Positions 8,135 to 15,247 of a stretch of DNA of 36,315 nt are shown here, in pieces. A program made the position numbers and the translations under genes. How positions within the stretch are numbered: position 1 is the stretch's first letter; each line of letters opens with the position of its first letter. This stretch comes from an uncultured Micrococcales bacterium (GTDB lineage Bacteria > Actinomycetota > Actinomycetes > S36-B12 > UBA10799). Under the pieces are notes generated by a model. It ran no database searches, was not told where the DNA came from, and worked only from the letters and a program-made list of their open reading frames with translations. The stretch covers positions 1 through 36,315 of the forward strand of contig CALFYG010000085.1 of NCBI GenBank assembly GCA_937952095.1, in the 5' to 3' direction.

Positions 8135-8554
8135 ATGCCGATGATGACGAAGAAGGGCAAGCCCAAGAAGAGCGAGTTGCCCAGCACTGTGTCCAGGTCC
8201 AGCAAGAAGGCCCAGCGCACCTTCGCCAAGGCGCATGATTCGGCGGCTCGGGAGTACGGCGAGGGCGAGCGCGCCATGCGCACCGCTTGGTCGGCGCTGA
8301 AGCACACCTACGAGAAGGTCGGTGACCGCTGGAAGCGCAAGGACAAGCCTGGCCCGTCGGACGCCCAGGCGAAGGGCGGGAAGTCGACCAAGCGCAAGAC
8401 CGCGGGTGGGGTCGACGCGAACGCCACGAAAGCGCACCTTTACGAGGTCGCCACTGAGTTGGGCGTCAAGGGCAGATCCACGATGTCGAAGAAGGAACTC
8501 GTCAAGGCCATCCAGAAGGAGAACGACCGGCGGACGGCGAAGGCGCGGCGGTGA
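8135..8554 (+). CDS. ChaB-family protein with C-terminal Rho_N domain
   Basis: About 139 residues. The N-terminal half matches ChaB: ELPSTVSRSSKKAQRTFAK, then HDSAAREYGEGERAMRTAW and HTYEKVGDRW. A Lys/Gly-rich linker is followed by a Rho_N/SAP-like helix-extended-loop-helix, TKAHLYEVATELGVKG followed by STMSKKELVKAI. The protein is very basic, which is compatible with nucleic-acid binding. This ChaB-Rho_N fusion is known from other actinobacteria; its role is not established (the name comes from a cation-transport locus in E. coli). ATG 8135 is chosen as the first ATG close to the conserved region; 8144 is possible and no strong ribosome site decides. Confidence 0.85.
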   Translation: MPMMTKKGKPKKSELPSTVSRSSKKAQRTFAKAHDSAAREYGEGERAMRTAWSALKHTYEKVGDRWKRKDKPGPSDAQAKGGKSTKRKTAGGVDANATKAHLYEVATELGVKGRSTMSKKELVKAIQKENDRRTAKARR

Positions 8555-8560
8555 TCCGTC

Positions 8561-8577
8561 GATTGTGATGTTGTTGC
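8561..8577 (+). repeat. REP-like repeat R1
   Basis: GATTGTGATGTTGTTGC, the least conserved of five copies of a ~20 bp motif (core GTGTGACGTYGTTGC) found between 8561 and 9060. Confidence 0.5.
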
Positions 8578-8590
8578 GACGCCTGCGCGC

Positions 8591-8648
8591 CGACTGTGAC
8601 GTCGTTGCTGGATCGCCGGCCTGAGAACCAGCAACGACGTAACACTCG
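8591..8648. repeat. REP-like inverted pair R2/R3 (strong hairpin)
   Basis: R2 (8591-8611, plus) contains TGTGACGTCGTTGCTGG and R3 (8628-8648) contains its inverse CCAGCAACGACGTAACA. They match at 16 of 17 positions, giving a long stem with a 16 nt loop. It lies 37 bp after the ChaB gene stop, so it may also terminate transcription, though no T-tract follows. Confidence 0.7.
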
Positions 8649-8660
8649 CGCCGCGACGGT

Positions 8661-9060
8661 GGCAACAACGTCGCACTCGAGGCGGCTACAACCGCTGCCG
8701 CTCCACCAGATCCCGGAAGGGGCCCTCCTGGGCCATCAGTTCGTCGAAGGCGCCCTGCTGCACGACGACACCGCTGCCCAGAACGATGATCTGGTCCGCC
8801 CTCTCTATCGTGGACAGCCGGTGAGCCACCACGATCCGGGTGATCTGCAGGGTGTCGAGGCTGGTGACGATGGCTGACTGGCTCACATTGTCGAGGGCGG
8901 ACGTGGCCTCGTCGAGGATGAGGATCTGGGGGCGCCCGGCCAGCGCCCGCGCCAGCAGGATGCGCTGCCGCTCAACGGACTGGATCTACTGCGACAACCC
9001 GTGGACGAACGCCTACTGCACGGCGAAGTGCTGACCCGCGGAGTGTGACGTTCTTGCCGG
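8661..9060. repeat. 400 bp segment bounded by inverted repeats R4 and R5
   Basis: R4 (8661-8679, minus orientation, GGCAACAACGTCGCACTCG) and R5 (9039-9060, plus) are inverted and agree at 16 of 18 core positions. Between them lies only the broken ABC ATPase fragment. The arrangement resembles a small non-autonomous element, but no target-site duplication is visible. Confidence 0.5.
8686..8985 (-). pseudogene. Remnant of an ABC exporter ATPase (C-terminal part)
   Basis: The minus strand encodes the last ~100 residues of an ABC nucleotide-binding domain. The post-signature QRILLARALAGRPQ, Walker B LILDEATSALDN, and H-loop VVAHRLSTIERADQI are present, ending at TAG 8686-8688. The resemblance is to the ATPase of export ABC transporters such as the NHLM bacteriocin-type exporters. 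The signature LSGGQ is destroyed: the frame reads GLSQ, then an in-frame TAG (8986-8988), then IQSVERQR. Walker A, the whole upstream NBD and the membrane domain are missing; upstream codons hold another TAG. It is a dead fragment inside repeats R4/R5. Confidence 0.85.
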
Positions 9061-9084
9061 TCCGTGACCGATAAGGCCACAGGG

Positions 9085-9525
9085 TCAGGTCACTGCGATC
9101 CGTTTCGCCAGACGGGTGATCGAGGTCTGGAATCCCTTGGCGGCCGCCTTGGCGACCAAGCCTGCCAGGAACTGGGGCACGCCCGGTACCCGGATGTCTT
9201 CGACCCATTCGAGGCGTGAGCTGGTCGCACCCGTCGACATGACGGACAAGTACACCTGTCCCGTCAGCACGGGCCCGATCTTGGTGATGTCGGCGGTCAT
9301 CGCTGTGGGGTCGAGCACGTCGACACGCATGCGGTCCGGCAGCGCAATCGGGCCGATCCCGGTGGTCGCGACGAATTCCGTCCCGGGCCCGCCATCTCCG
9401 GTGAGGACCTCCACCCGGGTGAGGGGCACCCAGTTCGCGTGGCCCTTCCAGTCGATCAATTCCTCGAAGACGACATCCGCGGGCAGCGGAAGGTCACGCG
9501 TGACCGTGAAGTGGACGTGAGCCAT
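9085..9525 (-). CDS. SRPBCC family protein (polyketide cyclase/START-like)
   Basis: 146 residues from ATG 9525, chosen because GAGAGG lies 4 nt upstream (an in-frame TTG at 9537 is the alternative). The sequence follows the Bet v 1/START layout: VHFTVTRDLPLPADVVFEELIDW (strand, then helix), a run of antiparallel strands with MRVDVLDP and SRLEWVEDI, and a long C-terminal helix (FLAGLVAKAAAKGFQ). Actinobacterial members bind hydrophobic ligands; ligand and reaction cannot be inferred. It is divergent from the FAD oxidoreductase gene with a 190 bp gap. Confidence 0.85.
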   Translation of the reverse strand: MAHVHFTVTRDLPLPADVVFEELIDWKGHANWVPLTRVEVLTGDGGPGTEFVATTGIGPIALPDRMRVDVLDPTAMTADITKIGPVLTGQVYLSVMSTGATSSRLEWVEDIRVPGVPQFLAGLVAKAAAKGFQTSITRLAKRIAVT

Positions 9526-9715
9526 GGGGCCTCTCAATGCGTGTTCGGCCCGGGTTGAGCCCGCACACCTTCAGGCTACTTACGGCTCGGGCCTCCCGCA
9601 TTCCCTACCGGATCACAGCCGCCCGGTAGCGGACGCGGGCCGATGCGGTGAGGAGCTGCTGTGACAGCATCGGGGTGGTGGATACGACAGCAGGTCAGAC
9701 GCCGGTCACACTCTG

Positions 9716-10651
9716 ATGCGGGTCGTCATCATCGGAGCCGGCCTCAGCGGTCTGGTCGCAGCACAGGAACTTCAGGCCGCCGGCGTCGAGGTCGCACTCG
9801 TCGACAAAGGTCGCTCACCCGGTGGCCGCCTGGCCACTCGGCGCATCGGGACCGCCACCCTCGACCACGGGGCCCAGTTCTTCACCGTGCGCACTCCGGA
9901 CTTCCAGCAGCGCGTGGACGACTGGACCGCACGGGGCCTGGTGTCGGTGTGGTCATACGGGTTCGGCTCCGCCGAGATGCATCCCCGCTTCGTCGCGCAG
10001 GCGGGGATGAACTCCCTGGCCAAAGACCTGGCGGTGGGCCTCGATGTGTCATGTTCGACGGTGGTCCGCGCCGTTCGCCCGTCCGGGCTGCGGTGGCACG
10101 TCGTCATCGACGACGGTTCGGTCCGTGTTGCCGACCGGGTCGTGGTGACCTCTCCGCTGCCGCAGTCGTCGGCCCTGCTGGCCGACGCGGGGGTCGAACT
10201 CGACGACCGCCTCATGCACACCGATTACGACCGCACGATAGCCCTGCTCGCCACGCTCGACCGACCGCCACGGATCGACGCGCCCGGAGGTGTCCAGAGA
10301 CCGAACGGCGATGTCAGCTTCGTCGCCGACAATGTGGCCAAGGGTGTCAGTGCCACTCCCGCGATCACTCTGCATGCGTCGGCGTCCTGGAGCCAGACGC
10401 ACTGGGAACGCGACACGGCAGATCTCTCGGCCGGACTGGTCGATCTCGCAGGCCCCTGGCTCGGCGACGCAGCCATCGGCGAGGCGCAGGTGAAGAAGTG
10501 GCGGTTCGCCACCCCGCGTACTCCATGGCCGGATCCCTGCTGGGTGTCGGCAGATGGTGGCATCGTGCTCGCCGGCGACGCGTTCGATGGCCCGCGCGTC
10601 GAGGCTGCTCACAATTCCGGGATCGCCGCGGCGCGCGCGCTGCTGCTGTGA
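9716..10651 (+). CDS. Renalase-like NAD(P)/FAD-dependent oxidoreductase
   Basis: A 311-residue flavoprotein. The N-terminal Rossmann fingerprint VVIIGAGLSGLVAAQ (GxGxxG at residues 7-12) is followed by the FAD-binding GGRLATRR (residues 36-43) and the family-typical DHGAQFFTVR (residues 50-59). The C-terminal FAD motif GGIVLAGDAFDGPRVEAAHNSG is also present. This set and the short length match the renalase/monoamine-oxidase-like group; bacterial renalases oxidise misreduced NAD(P)H isomers, but the substrate is not established here. The LURP-one-like gene starts 36 nt downstream on the same strand, so they may share a transcript. Confidence 0.88.
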   Translation: MRVVIIGAGLSGLVAAQELQAAGVEVALVDKGRSPGGRLATRRIGTATLDHGAQFFTVRTPDFQQRVDDWTARGLVSVWSYGFGSAEMHPRFVAQAGMNSLAKDLAVGLDVSCSTVVRAVRPSGLRWHVVIDDGSVRVADRVVVTSPLPQSSALLADAGVELDDRLMHTDYDRTIALLATLDRPPRIDAPGGVQRPNGDVSFVADNVAKGVSATPAITLHASASWSQTHWERDTADLSAGLVDLAGPWLGDAAIGEAQVKKWRFATPRTPWPDPCWVSADGGIVLAGDAFDGPRVEAAHNSGIAAARALLL

Positions 10652-10687
10652 GTGTCACGGCTCAGTCGCGCCTGCCAGACTGTCCGC

Positions 10688-11200
10688 ATGTTCCGACGCA
10701 AGGACGCCCACACCGGGGCACGATTCCAGCTCAAAGAGAAGTTGTGGTCGATCGGTGACGACAGTTGGATCCTCGACGAGAGTGGCGAGCGGATCTTCAA
10801 GGTCAACGGCAAGGCACTGCGCATCCGCCGCACGCTTGTGATCGAGTCACGTGACGGCGGTGAGCTCTACAAGATCCAGGAACGCAAGCTGCACATCAAG
10901 GACACGATGGTGGTGGAGACTCCCGGGGGTCAGAAGGCCGCCACCGTGAAGGCGAAGCTCATCTCTCCGTTCCGGCACCGGATGCTGGTGGAACTCGCGG
11001 ATGGCAGCGACCTCGAGATCACCGGCAACATCCTGGATCACGAGTATGAGATCAAGCGTGGGAAGCAGGACGTCGCGAAGGTCAGCAAGAAGTGGATCCG
11101 GGTTCGTGACACGTACGGCATCGAGATCATGCCCGGTGCCGACGAGGCGCTGGTCCTCGCGGTCGCCGTGTGTCTGGACAGCATGGTGGGCGACGACTGA
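10688..11200 (+). CDS. LURP-one-related / Tubby-like fold protein
   Basis: A 170-residue protein starting at ATG 10688. The sequence is a regular series of short strands (FQLKEKLWSIGDDSWI, RIFKVNGKALRIRRTLVIES, ELYKIQERKLHIKDTMVV), as in the beta-barrel LURP-one/scramblase family, ending in the central-helix segment EALVLAVAVCLDSM. Bacterial members are cytoplasmic and of unknown role; the Tubby-like barrel may bind phospholipid head groups. It follows the renalase-like gene closely and is convergent with the small membrane protein gene that ends at 11207. Confidence 0.85.
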   Translation: MFRRKDAHTGARFQLKEKLWSIGDDSWILDESGERIFKVNGKALRIRRTLVIESRDGGELYKIQERKLHIKDTMVVETPGGQKAATVKAKLISPFRHRMLVELADGSDLEITGNILDHEYEIKRGKQDVAKVSKKWIRVRDTYGIEIMPGADEALVLAVAVCLDSMVGDD

Positions 11201-11206
11201 GCGACC

Positions 11207-11689
11207 TCACGGGGTCTGCGCGTTCACTTCAACCACCAGGAACGGCTTCGGTCCGCCGGGGTAGGTGCGACCGGAGATGATGTGCACCTCCACCGTTCCC
11301 ATCCCGGCCGGAACCTCGTCCTTGCATTCGGTTGTGCGGACACGCTTGAGACAGAAGCCGCCGCTGCGCCCGGTGACGGCTGCCAGCATCTGCCGCAGTT
11401 CACCGGTAGAGAGTCCAGCGGCGTGGTACCAGCGGTCATCGTAAGGACACTCGAGACGCCCTGAGATGCAGATGAGCGAATAGACACCAGGCGTTTCCAC
11501 CCGCCGCGACGTGAGTCGTGCGCCCGCGGGAAGCGGCAGCGCCTCGTGGGTGGCCTCGATCTGCTGCCACTGACCCTGCTGTCGCATCAAACTGACGGGA
11601 ATTTGAACACTCGCCCACGTCCCGACTGCGGCGAGAATCAGTGCCGCGCCGGCCGCGAGCACGAGGAGGATGGAACGCCAAGGCTTCAT
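11207..11689 (-). CDS. Small single-span membrane/exported protein, unknown
   Basis: 160 residues from ATG 11689, which has a G6 run immediately upstream. One N-terminal hydrophobic helix (SILLVLAAGAALILAAVGTW) acts as signal anchor or uncleaved signal. The remainder is extracytoplasmic with four cysteines, two in SLICISGRLECPYDD and two in GGFCLKRVRTTECKD, likely forming two disulfides, plus terminal strands (VEVHIISGRTYP, PFLVVEVNAQ). No family is recognised. It is divergent from the secreted cassette starting at 11794, sharing a 104 bp regulatory gap that contains GGACC-AA-GGTC repeats. Confidence 0.7.
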   Translation of the reverse strand: MKPWRSILLVLAAGAALILAAVGTWASVQIPVSLMRQQGQWQQIEATHEALPLPAGARLTSRRVETPGVYSLICISGRLECPYDDRWYHAAGLSTGELRQMLAAVTGRSGGFCLKRVRTTECKDEVPAGMGTVEVHIISGRTYPGGPKPFLVVEVNAQTP

Positions 11690-11718
11690 GATGCCCCCCA
11701 CTCAGCCTCTTCCAGTGT

Positions 11719-11756
11719 AGGACCGCATTGGACCAAGGTCGTAGGACCAAGGTCCT
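11719..11756. promoter_or_regulatory. Repeated GGACC-AA-GGTC operator-like sites
   Basis: A perfect inverted site AGGACC-AA-GGTCCT (11743-11756) and a degenerate copy GGACC-AA-GGTC (11730-11740), 14 bp apart centre to centre. A further half-site GTAGGACC lies at 11717-11724. The spacing and symmetry resemble DosR/NarL-type response-regulator boxes (GGGACT-WW-AGTCCC). They lie 38-75 bp before the ATG at 11794. No binding protein is known; the assignment is by resemblance only. Confidence 0.4.
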
Positions 11757-11793
11757 CTTGTGGCCGACCACCCGGGCGCCGAAGCATAAAGAC

Positions 11794-12219
11794 ATGGGGA
11801 ACAAGACAACCGCGATCACCGGTGCAGCGCTCGCGCTGGTGGTTGCGGCATCTGTAGCGGCTCCGGCTGCTGCGCGGCCCGGGCCGGAACCGCGGGCCAC
11901 CAACAGCGGCGGTTCGGAACGGATCACCGTGTCCGGAACGTGTGACAGCGGCAGCCGGTGGACACTGTCGGGACGGTCCCGCTTCCTGCAGATCGAGGTC
12001 GAAGGTCGGCTCTCCCCGCAACGCCGCAAGCGCTCCCGGTGGGTCATGCGCCTGCAGCAGAACCAGACCACCGTCGCTGTGACGTCCAAGAAGGTCAACG
12101 GCGGCGGGGGTGTGAAGGTCCGGGCGCGTGTCGGCAACCAGCCGGGCACTGACACCTTCACGCTCTCCGCACTCAATCGCACCACAGGGGAAACCTGTCA
12201 GGGAACCCTGACGTTCTGA
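11794..12219 (+). CDS. Secreted protein, unknown (first gene of a two-gene cassette)
   Basis: 141 residues from ATG 11794, chosen because it begins directly before a signal peptide (MGNKTTAITGAALALVV, Ala-rich cleavage region near PAAA-RP). The mature ~110 residues look like one all-beta domain with two cysteines (SGTCDSG and GETCQGT) placed to close it with a disulfide; basic patches (QRRKRSRW, KKVNGGGGVK) are notable. No family is recognised. The ATG lacks a strong ribosome site. The next gene begins 17 nt after its stop, so the two are probably co-transcribed and both products exported. Confidence 0.75.
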   Translation: MGNKTTAITGAALALVVAASVAAPAAARPGPEPRATNSGGSERITVSGTCDSGSRWTLSGRSRFLQIEVEGRLSPQRRKRSRWVMRLQQNQTTVAVTSKKVNGGGGVKVRARVGNQPGTDTFTLSALNRTTGETCQGTLTF

Positions 12220-12236
12220 GAACACGAGGAGGAACG

Positions 12237-12785
12237 ATGAAGGCCAAACGAATCATCGCAGTAGGGACCGGGGCTCTGATCGGTTTCGGTGTCCTCGCAC
12301 CTGCAGCCAACGCCCAACCCCCGGTGAACCCGGGCAAGAGTTGGGCGGTCCAGGACGCCCGCAAGGAGTTCCGCGCCGAAGTGCGTGAAGCCCGCCAGGA
12401 CTTCCGCGCCGACCTGAAGCAAGCCCGCTACCAGTTCCGCAAGGACCTGCGCGAGTTGCGCCAGGAGGACCGGGCGAAGGTCCGGGAGGCCCGAAAGGTT
12501 CTCCGGGAGGCCCTGCAGGCGGCCCGCGAAGCCTTCCACGCCGCTATCAAGGAAGCCAACGACGCCTTCCTTGCCAGCATCGCAACGAGCCGCGACACGT
12601 TGCTGGCGGTCCTGAAGGATGAGGCGTCCACGCTTGAGCAGCGCAAGACCGCCATCGCCGTCTACAAGGACGAGGTGGAGCAGGCCCGCGAGGTGCGCCG
12701 CGCAGCGGTCAAGGATGCGATCGCTGATTACAAGGCGGCCCGCAAGGCCGCCTGGGAGGCGTTCCGCGCCGCGATCGACAACTAG
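12237..12785 (+). CDS. Secreted, highly charged helical-repeat protein
   Basis: 182 residues with a perfect GAGGAGGA ribosome site just upstream. The signal peptide (MKAKRIIAVGTGALIGFGVL, cleavage near NAQ-PP) is followed by ~150 residues of continuous amphipathic helix. Units of about 7 and 11 residues are built on Ala-Arg-x-x-Phe-Arg, for example ARKEFRAEVREARQDFRA and ARKVLREALQAAREAFHAA. Arg, Lys, Glu and Asp dominate. It should form an extended coiled coil or helical bundle outside the membrane. No enzymatic motif. A strong terminator hairpin follows the stop codon. Function unknown. Confidence 0.8.
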   Translation: MKAKRIIAVGTGALIGFGVLAPAANAQPPVNPGKSWAVQDARKEFRAEVREARQDFRADLKQARYQFRKDLRELRQEDRAKVREARKVLREALQAAREAFHAAIKEANDAFLASIATSRDTLLAVLKDEASTLEQRKTAIAVYKDEVEQAREVRRAAVKDAIADYKAARKAAWEAFRAAIDN

Positions 12786-12790
12786 AGACT

Positions 12791-12837
12791 CGCGAGCCCC
12801 GTCCACCGGCAAACCCCTCCGGTCGGCGGGGCTCGCG
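12791..12837 (+). terminator. Terminator hairpin after the secreted cassette
   Basis: Perfect 11 bp stem CGCGAGCCCCG (12791-12801) / CGGGGCTCGCG (12827-12837), with a nested ACCGG/CCGGT stem in the loop. It begins 5 bases after the stop at 12785 and has no U-tract, as is common in actinobacteria. Confidence 0.75.
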
Positions 12838-12870
12838 TGACGCACGCCGCCCACGTGGGGACAATGACGC

Positions 12871-14160
12871 ATGGCTGAGCCACCGGCAGAGGGCCCTCGG
12901 GCGGTCGTGCGCCGCGAGATCCTCCGGTTCGCGATCCCTGGGGTGGTCGGGATCGTGCTGCTCGCCGTCGCCAGCCTGGTCGTCTCGGTGGCCGTCGCAC
13001 GCGATCAGTCCGTGAAGGACGCCCGCACGACCGCCGAAGTGCTGGCCCGAACGGTCGTCGAGCCGCGGATCGACCAAGGGTTGCAGACCGGCAAACCGGC
13101 GCGAATGGCCGAACTCGACGCCGCCTTCTCCGCCTCCATCAGTGGCTCGGACGTCAAGTCGATCCGGCTGTGGAACGAGGACGGCGTCGTCATCTACTCC
13201 AACGACCCCCGGCTCATCGGGGAGTCCTTCCCCTTGCCGGCGGCGATCGCCGGAGGAGCAGTACAGGGCATGGCCGACACGACTCGGCCGGAGAACCGCT
13301 ATCTCGACCCGGAGTCGGACTGGGTCCAGGTGAGCCTGCCCTTGACCGGGGGCGACGGGTCGCGCTACCTCTTCGAGATCAGCAAGCTGCAGGACAGCCT
13401 TCAGCAGGAGGCGCGCAGCGTCTGGATCGCCTTCGCGCCGATCCTCGCAGGTTCGATTCTTCTGCTCGGGGCCCTGCTGGTGGTGCTGGGGATCCGGATG
13501 GCCCGGCGGCTCAGCGCCGAGATGCGTACTCGCGAGGAGCTGTTGGAGCGGGCCGTCGATGCCTCTGAAGTCGAGCGCAGCCGGATCGCGGCAGATCTGC
13601 ACGACGGGACCGTGCAACACCTGGCGGGTCTGTCCTTCGCGCTCGCGGGGATGGCCGCGAAGGCGCGGGCCGCCGGTGACGAGGAGAGTGCCGCTGTGCT
13701 GACGGACGCCGCTGCGACCTCTCGGACGTCGGTGCGGGAGCTGCGGACCTTGCTCGTGGACATCTACCCGCCCAATCTCGAGGGCTCGGGCCTGGCCCCG
13801 GCGGTCGCGGACCTGCTCGCCGGGCTGGGACCGGGGATCACTGTGGAGTCCGATCTCGCGGAACTGCCGGACCTCGATCCGCGCCTGCGCGCGGCGCTCT
13901 ACCGGGCGGCCAGAGAACTGATCGCCAACGTCTCGAAGCATTCCGGCGCCACGGCCGTCCGGGTCCGACTGGCTCAGGAGGGCAACACTGTGGTCCTGTC
14001 CGTGACCGACGACGGCCGCGGCTTCGATCCCAACACCCAGCGCGACGGCCACCTGGGTCTTCGCCTGGTCGAAGACCTGGTGCGATCGGTGGGAGGCCGG
14101 CTGTGGATCAGCAGTGAACCCGGTCGCACCACTGCGACCGTGGAAGTGGAGGCGGCATGA
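12871..14160 (+). CDS. NarL/DesK-type sensor histidine kinase
   Basis: 429 residues. Two transmembrane helices (residues ~20-43 and ~187-209) bracket a ~140-residue extracytoplasmic sensor domain with a single-Cache-like layout (DVKSIRLWNEDGVVIYSND, then ESDWVQVSLPL). The HisKA_3 box ERSRIAADLHDGTVQHL places the phospho-acceptor at His244. The ATPase domain shows the N box ELIANVSKHSGA, G1 DDGRGFDP and G2 GHLGLRLV. Its TGA overlaps the regulator's ATG (ATGA), so the pair is translationally coupled. The signal sensed is unknown; the preceding secreted cassette is a possible target or input but this is only proximity. Confidence 0.93.
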   Translation: MAEPPAEGPRAVVRREILRFAIPGVVGIVLLAVASLVVSVAVARDQSVKDARTTAEVLARTVVEPRIDQGLQTGKPARMAELDAAFSASISGSDVKSIRLWNEDGVVIYSNDPRLIGESFPLPAAIAGGAVQGMADTTRPENRYLDPESDWVQVSLPLTGGDGSRYLFEISKLQDSLQQEARSVWIAFAPILAGSILLLGALLVVLGIRMARRLSAEMRTREELLERAVDASEVERSRIAADLHDGTVQHLAGLSFALAGMAAKARAAGDEESAAVLTDAAATSRTSVRELRTLLVDIYPPNLEGSGLAPAVADLLAGLGPGITVESDLAELPDLDPRLRAALYRAARELIANVSKHSGATAVRVRLAQEGNTVVLSVTDDGRGFDPNTQRDGHLGLRLVEDLVRSVGGRLWISSEPGRTTATVEVEAA

Positions 14161-14777
14161 TCCGAGTGGTACTGGTCGACGACCATCGCGTCGTCGTCGA
14201 GGGCTTGAAGTTGCTGCTCCAGGCCTACCCCGACGTGAGTGTCGTGGGTTCTGCCGGCGATGGCGCCGAAGGTGCTGATCTGGTGATCTCGTTGGTCCCC
14301 GATGTGGTGCTCATGGATCTGTCGATGCCGGGTGTCGACGGGATCCAGGCGACGCGTCGCATCGTGGACGCGGTGCCAGACACCGCAGTCGTGGTGCTCA
14401 CGACGTCCAGCGATCGTGAAATGGTGCTGCGCAGCCTCGACGCCGGAGCCGTCGGGTACCTCATGAAGGACACCGACCCGCAGGCGCTGTATGAAGGCAT
14501 CCAGGCTGCGGCGGCCGGTGGCTCACCCATCGACCCGCGAGTGGCGCGCGCGCTGGTGGAGACCCGGCGCAGACCCGCTTCCGGACCGGCATCGGTGCTC
14601 ACCGCGAAGCAGCGCGAGGTGCTCGAACTCGTCGCCGCCGGTCAGCCCAACCGCTTGGTCGCCAAGCAGCTCGGTGTCACGGAGAAGACGGTGAAGGCGC
14701 ACTTGACGCAGATCTACGCGGCGATCGGGGTCTCGGACCGGGTGCAGGCGACGCTGTGGGCGCGCGACAACCTCTGA
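14157..14777 (+). CDS. NarL/LuxR-family response regulator
   Basis: 206 residues. The receiver domain (1-~120) has the acidic pair in VVLVDDH, phospho-acceptor Asp54 in VVLMDLSMPG, Thr in VVLTTSS, and Lys in YLMKDTD. The C-terminal LuxR-type HTH spans ~140-200: LTAKQREVLELVAAGQPN and then VAKQLGVTEKTVKAHL, with recognition helix VTEKTVKAHL. It is the cognate partner of the kinase, with which it overlaps by 4 nt. NarL-family regulators bind short inverted repeats, so the GGACC-AA-GGTC sites at 11719-11756 are a candidate target (inference). Confidence 0.94.
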   Translation: MIRVVLVDDHRVVVEGLKLLLQAYPDVSVVGSAGDGAEGADLVISLVPDVVLMDLSMPGVDGIQATRRIVDAVPDTAVVVLTTSSDREMVLRSLDAGAVGYLMKDTDPQALYEGIQAAAAGGSPIDPRVARALVETRRRPASGPASVLTAKQREVLELVAAGQPNRLVAKQLGVTEKTVKAHLTQIYAAIGVSDRVQATLWARDNL

Positions 14778-14792
14778 CGGGCGCAGCGTGCC

Positions 14793-15200
14793 TCAGTCGA
14801 TCGCCTCGATGCCCTGCTCCTTGAGCCGCGCGAGGTTGTCGAGCATGTGTTGCAGGACCTCTGGTGGGTGTGGTTCCCAGTCCTCGATCTCTCCGACCAC
14901 ACGCACTGGTCCACGTGTGCGGTACGACTTCGTCGGGTTGCCGGGGAACTTCTTGTCCGTCAGGTTGGGGTCGTCCTCGAGGTCCCCGAGCGGTTCGACC
15001 TCGTAGATCCTTCCCGGCCCGTCACCGTCGGCCAGTTCTGCGCCCCACACCGCGGCGTCCATGGTCGCGGTCACGTACACGTGGTTCGCCTGTCGTCTGC
15101 TGCCGAAGTTGGAGGAGTACCCCGGCGTCAGCAGGTCGCCGGGTCGTAGATCCGCCTTGGTGCCGTGGAAGAACGGGCCGACGATGTGTGCTGGGGTCAT
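14793..15200 (-). CDS. arr: Rifampin ADP-ribosyltransferase (Arr family)
   Basis: 135 residues from ATG 15200 (GGAGG 8 nt upstream; an in-frame ATG at 15218 is less well placed). The Arr fold is unmistakable: FFHGTKADLRPGDLL, GYSSNFGSRRQANHVYVT, TMDAAVWGAELADGDGPGRIY, DDPNLTDKKFPGNPT-KSYR and a VVGEIEDW end. Residues equivalent to the Arr catalytic set are present: His in FFHGT (His12), Tyr in HVYVT (Tyr42) and the Asp of EDDPN. Arr transfers ADP-ribose from NAD+ to rifamycin antibiotics. Chromosomal copies are common in actinobacteria and non-pathogens, so this is a potential intrinsic trait, not evidence of transfer. It is divergent from fumC. Confidence 0.93.
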   Translation of the reverse strand: MTPAHIVGPFFHGTKADLRPGDLLTPGYSSNFGSRRQANHVYVTATMDAAVWGAELADGDGPGRIYEVEPLGDLEDDPNLTDKKFPGNPTKSYRTRGPVRVVGEIEDWEPHPPEVLQHMLDNLARLKEQGIEAID

Positions 15201-15247
15201 GCCTGGCGCCTCCGTCATGTGTTCCGGTCCGAGGGGTACTACCCACT

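Noticed and set aside
9661..10758. 365-codon plus-strand frame overlapping the renalase-like gene
   Set aside because: Arg/His-rich out-of-phase shadow; the renalase frame carries all FAD motifs.
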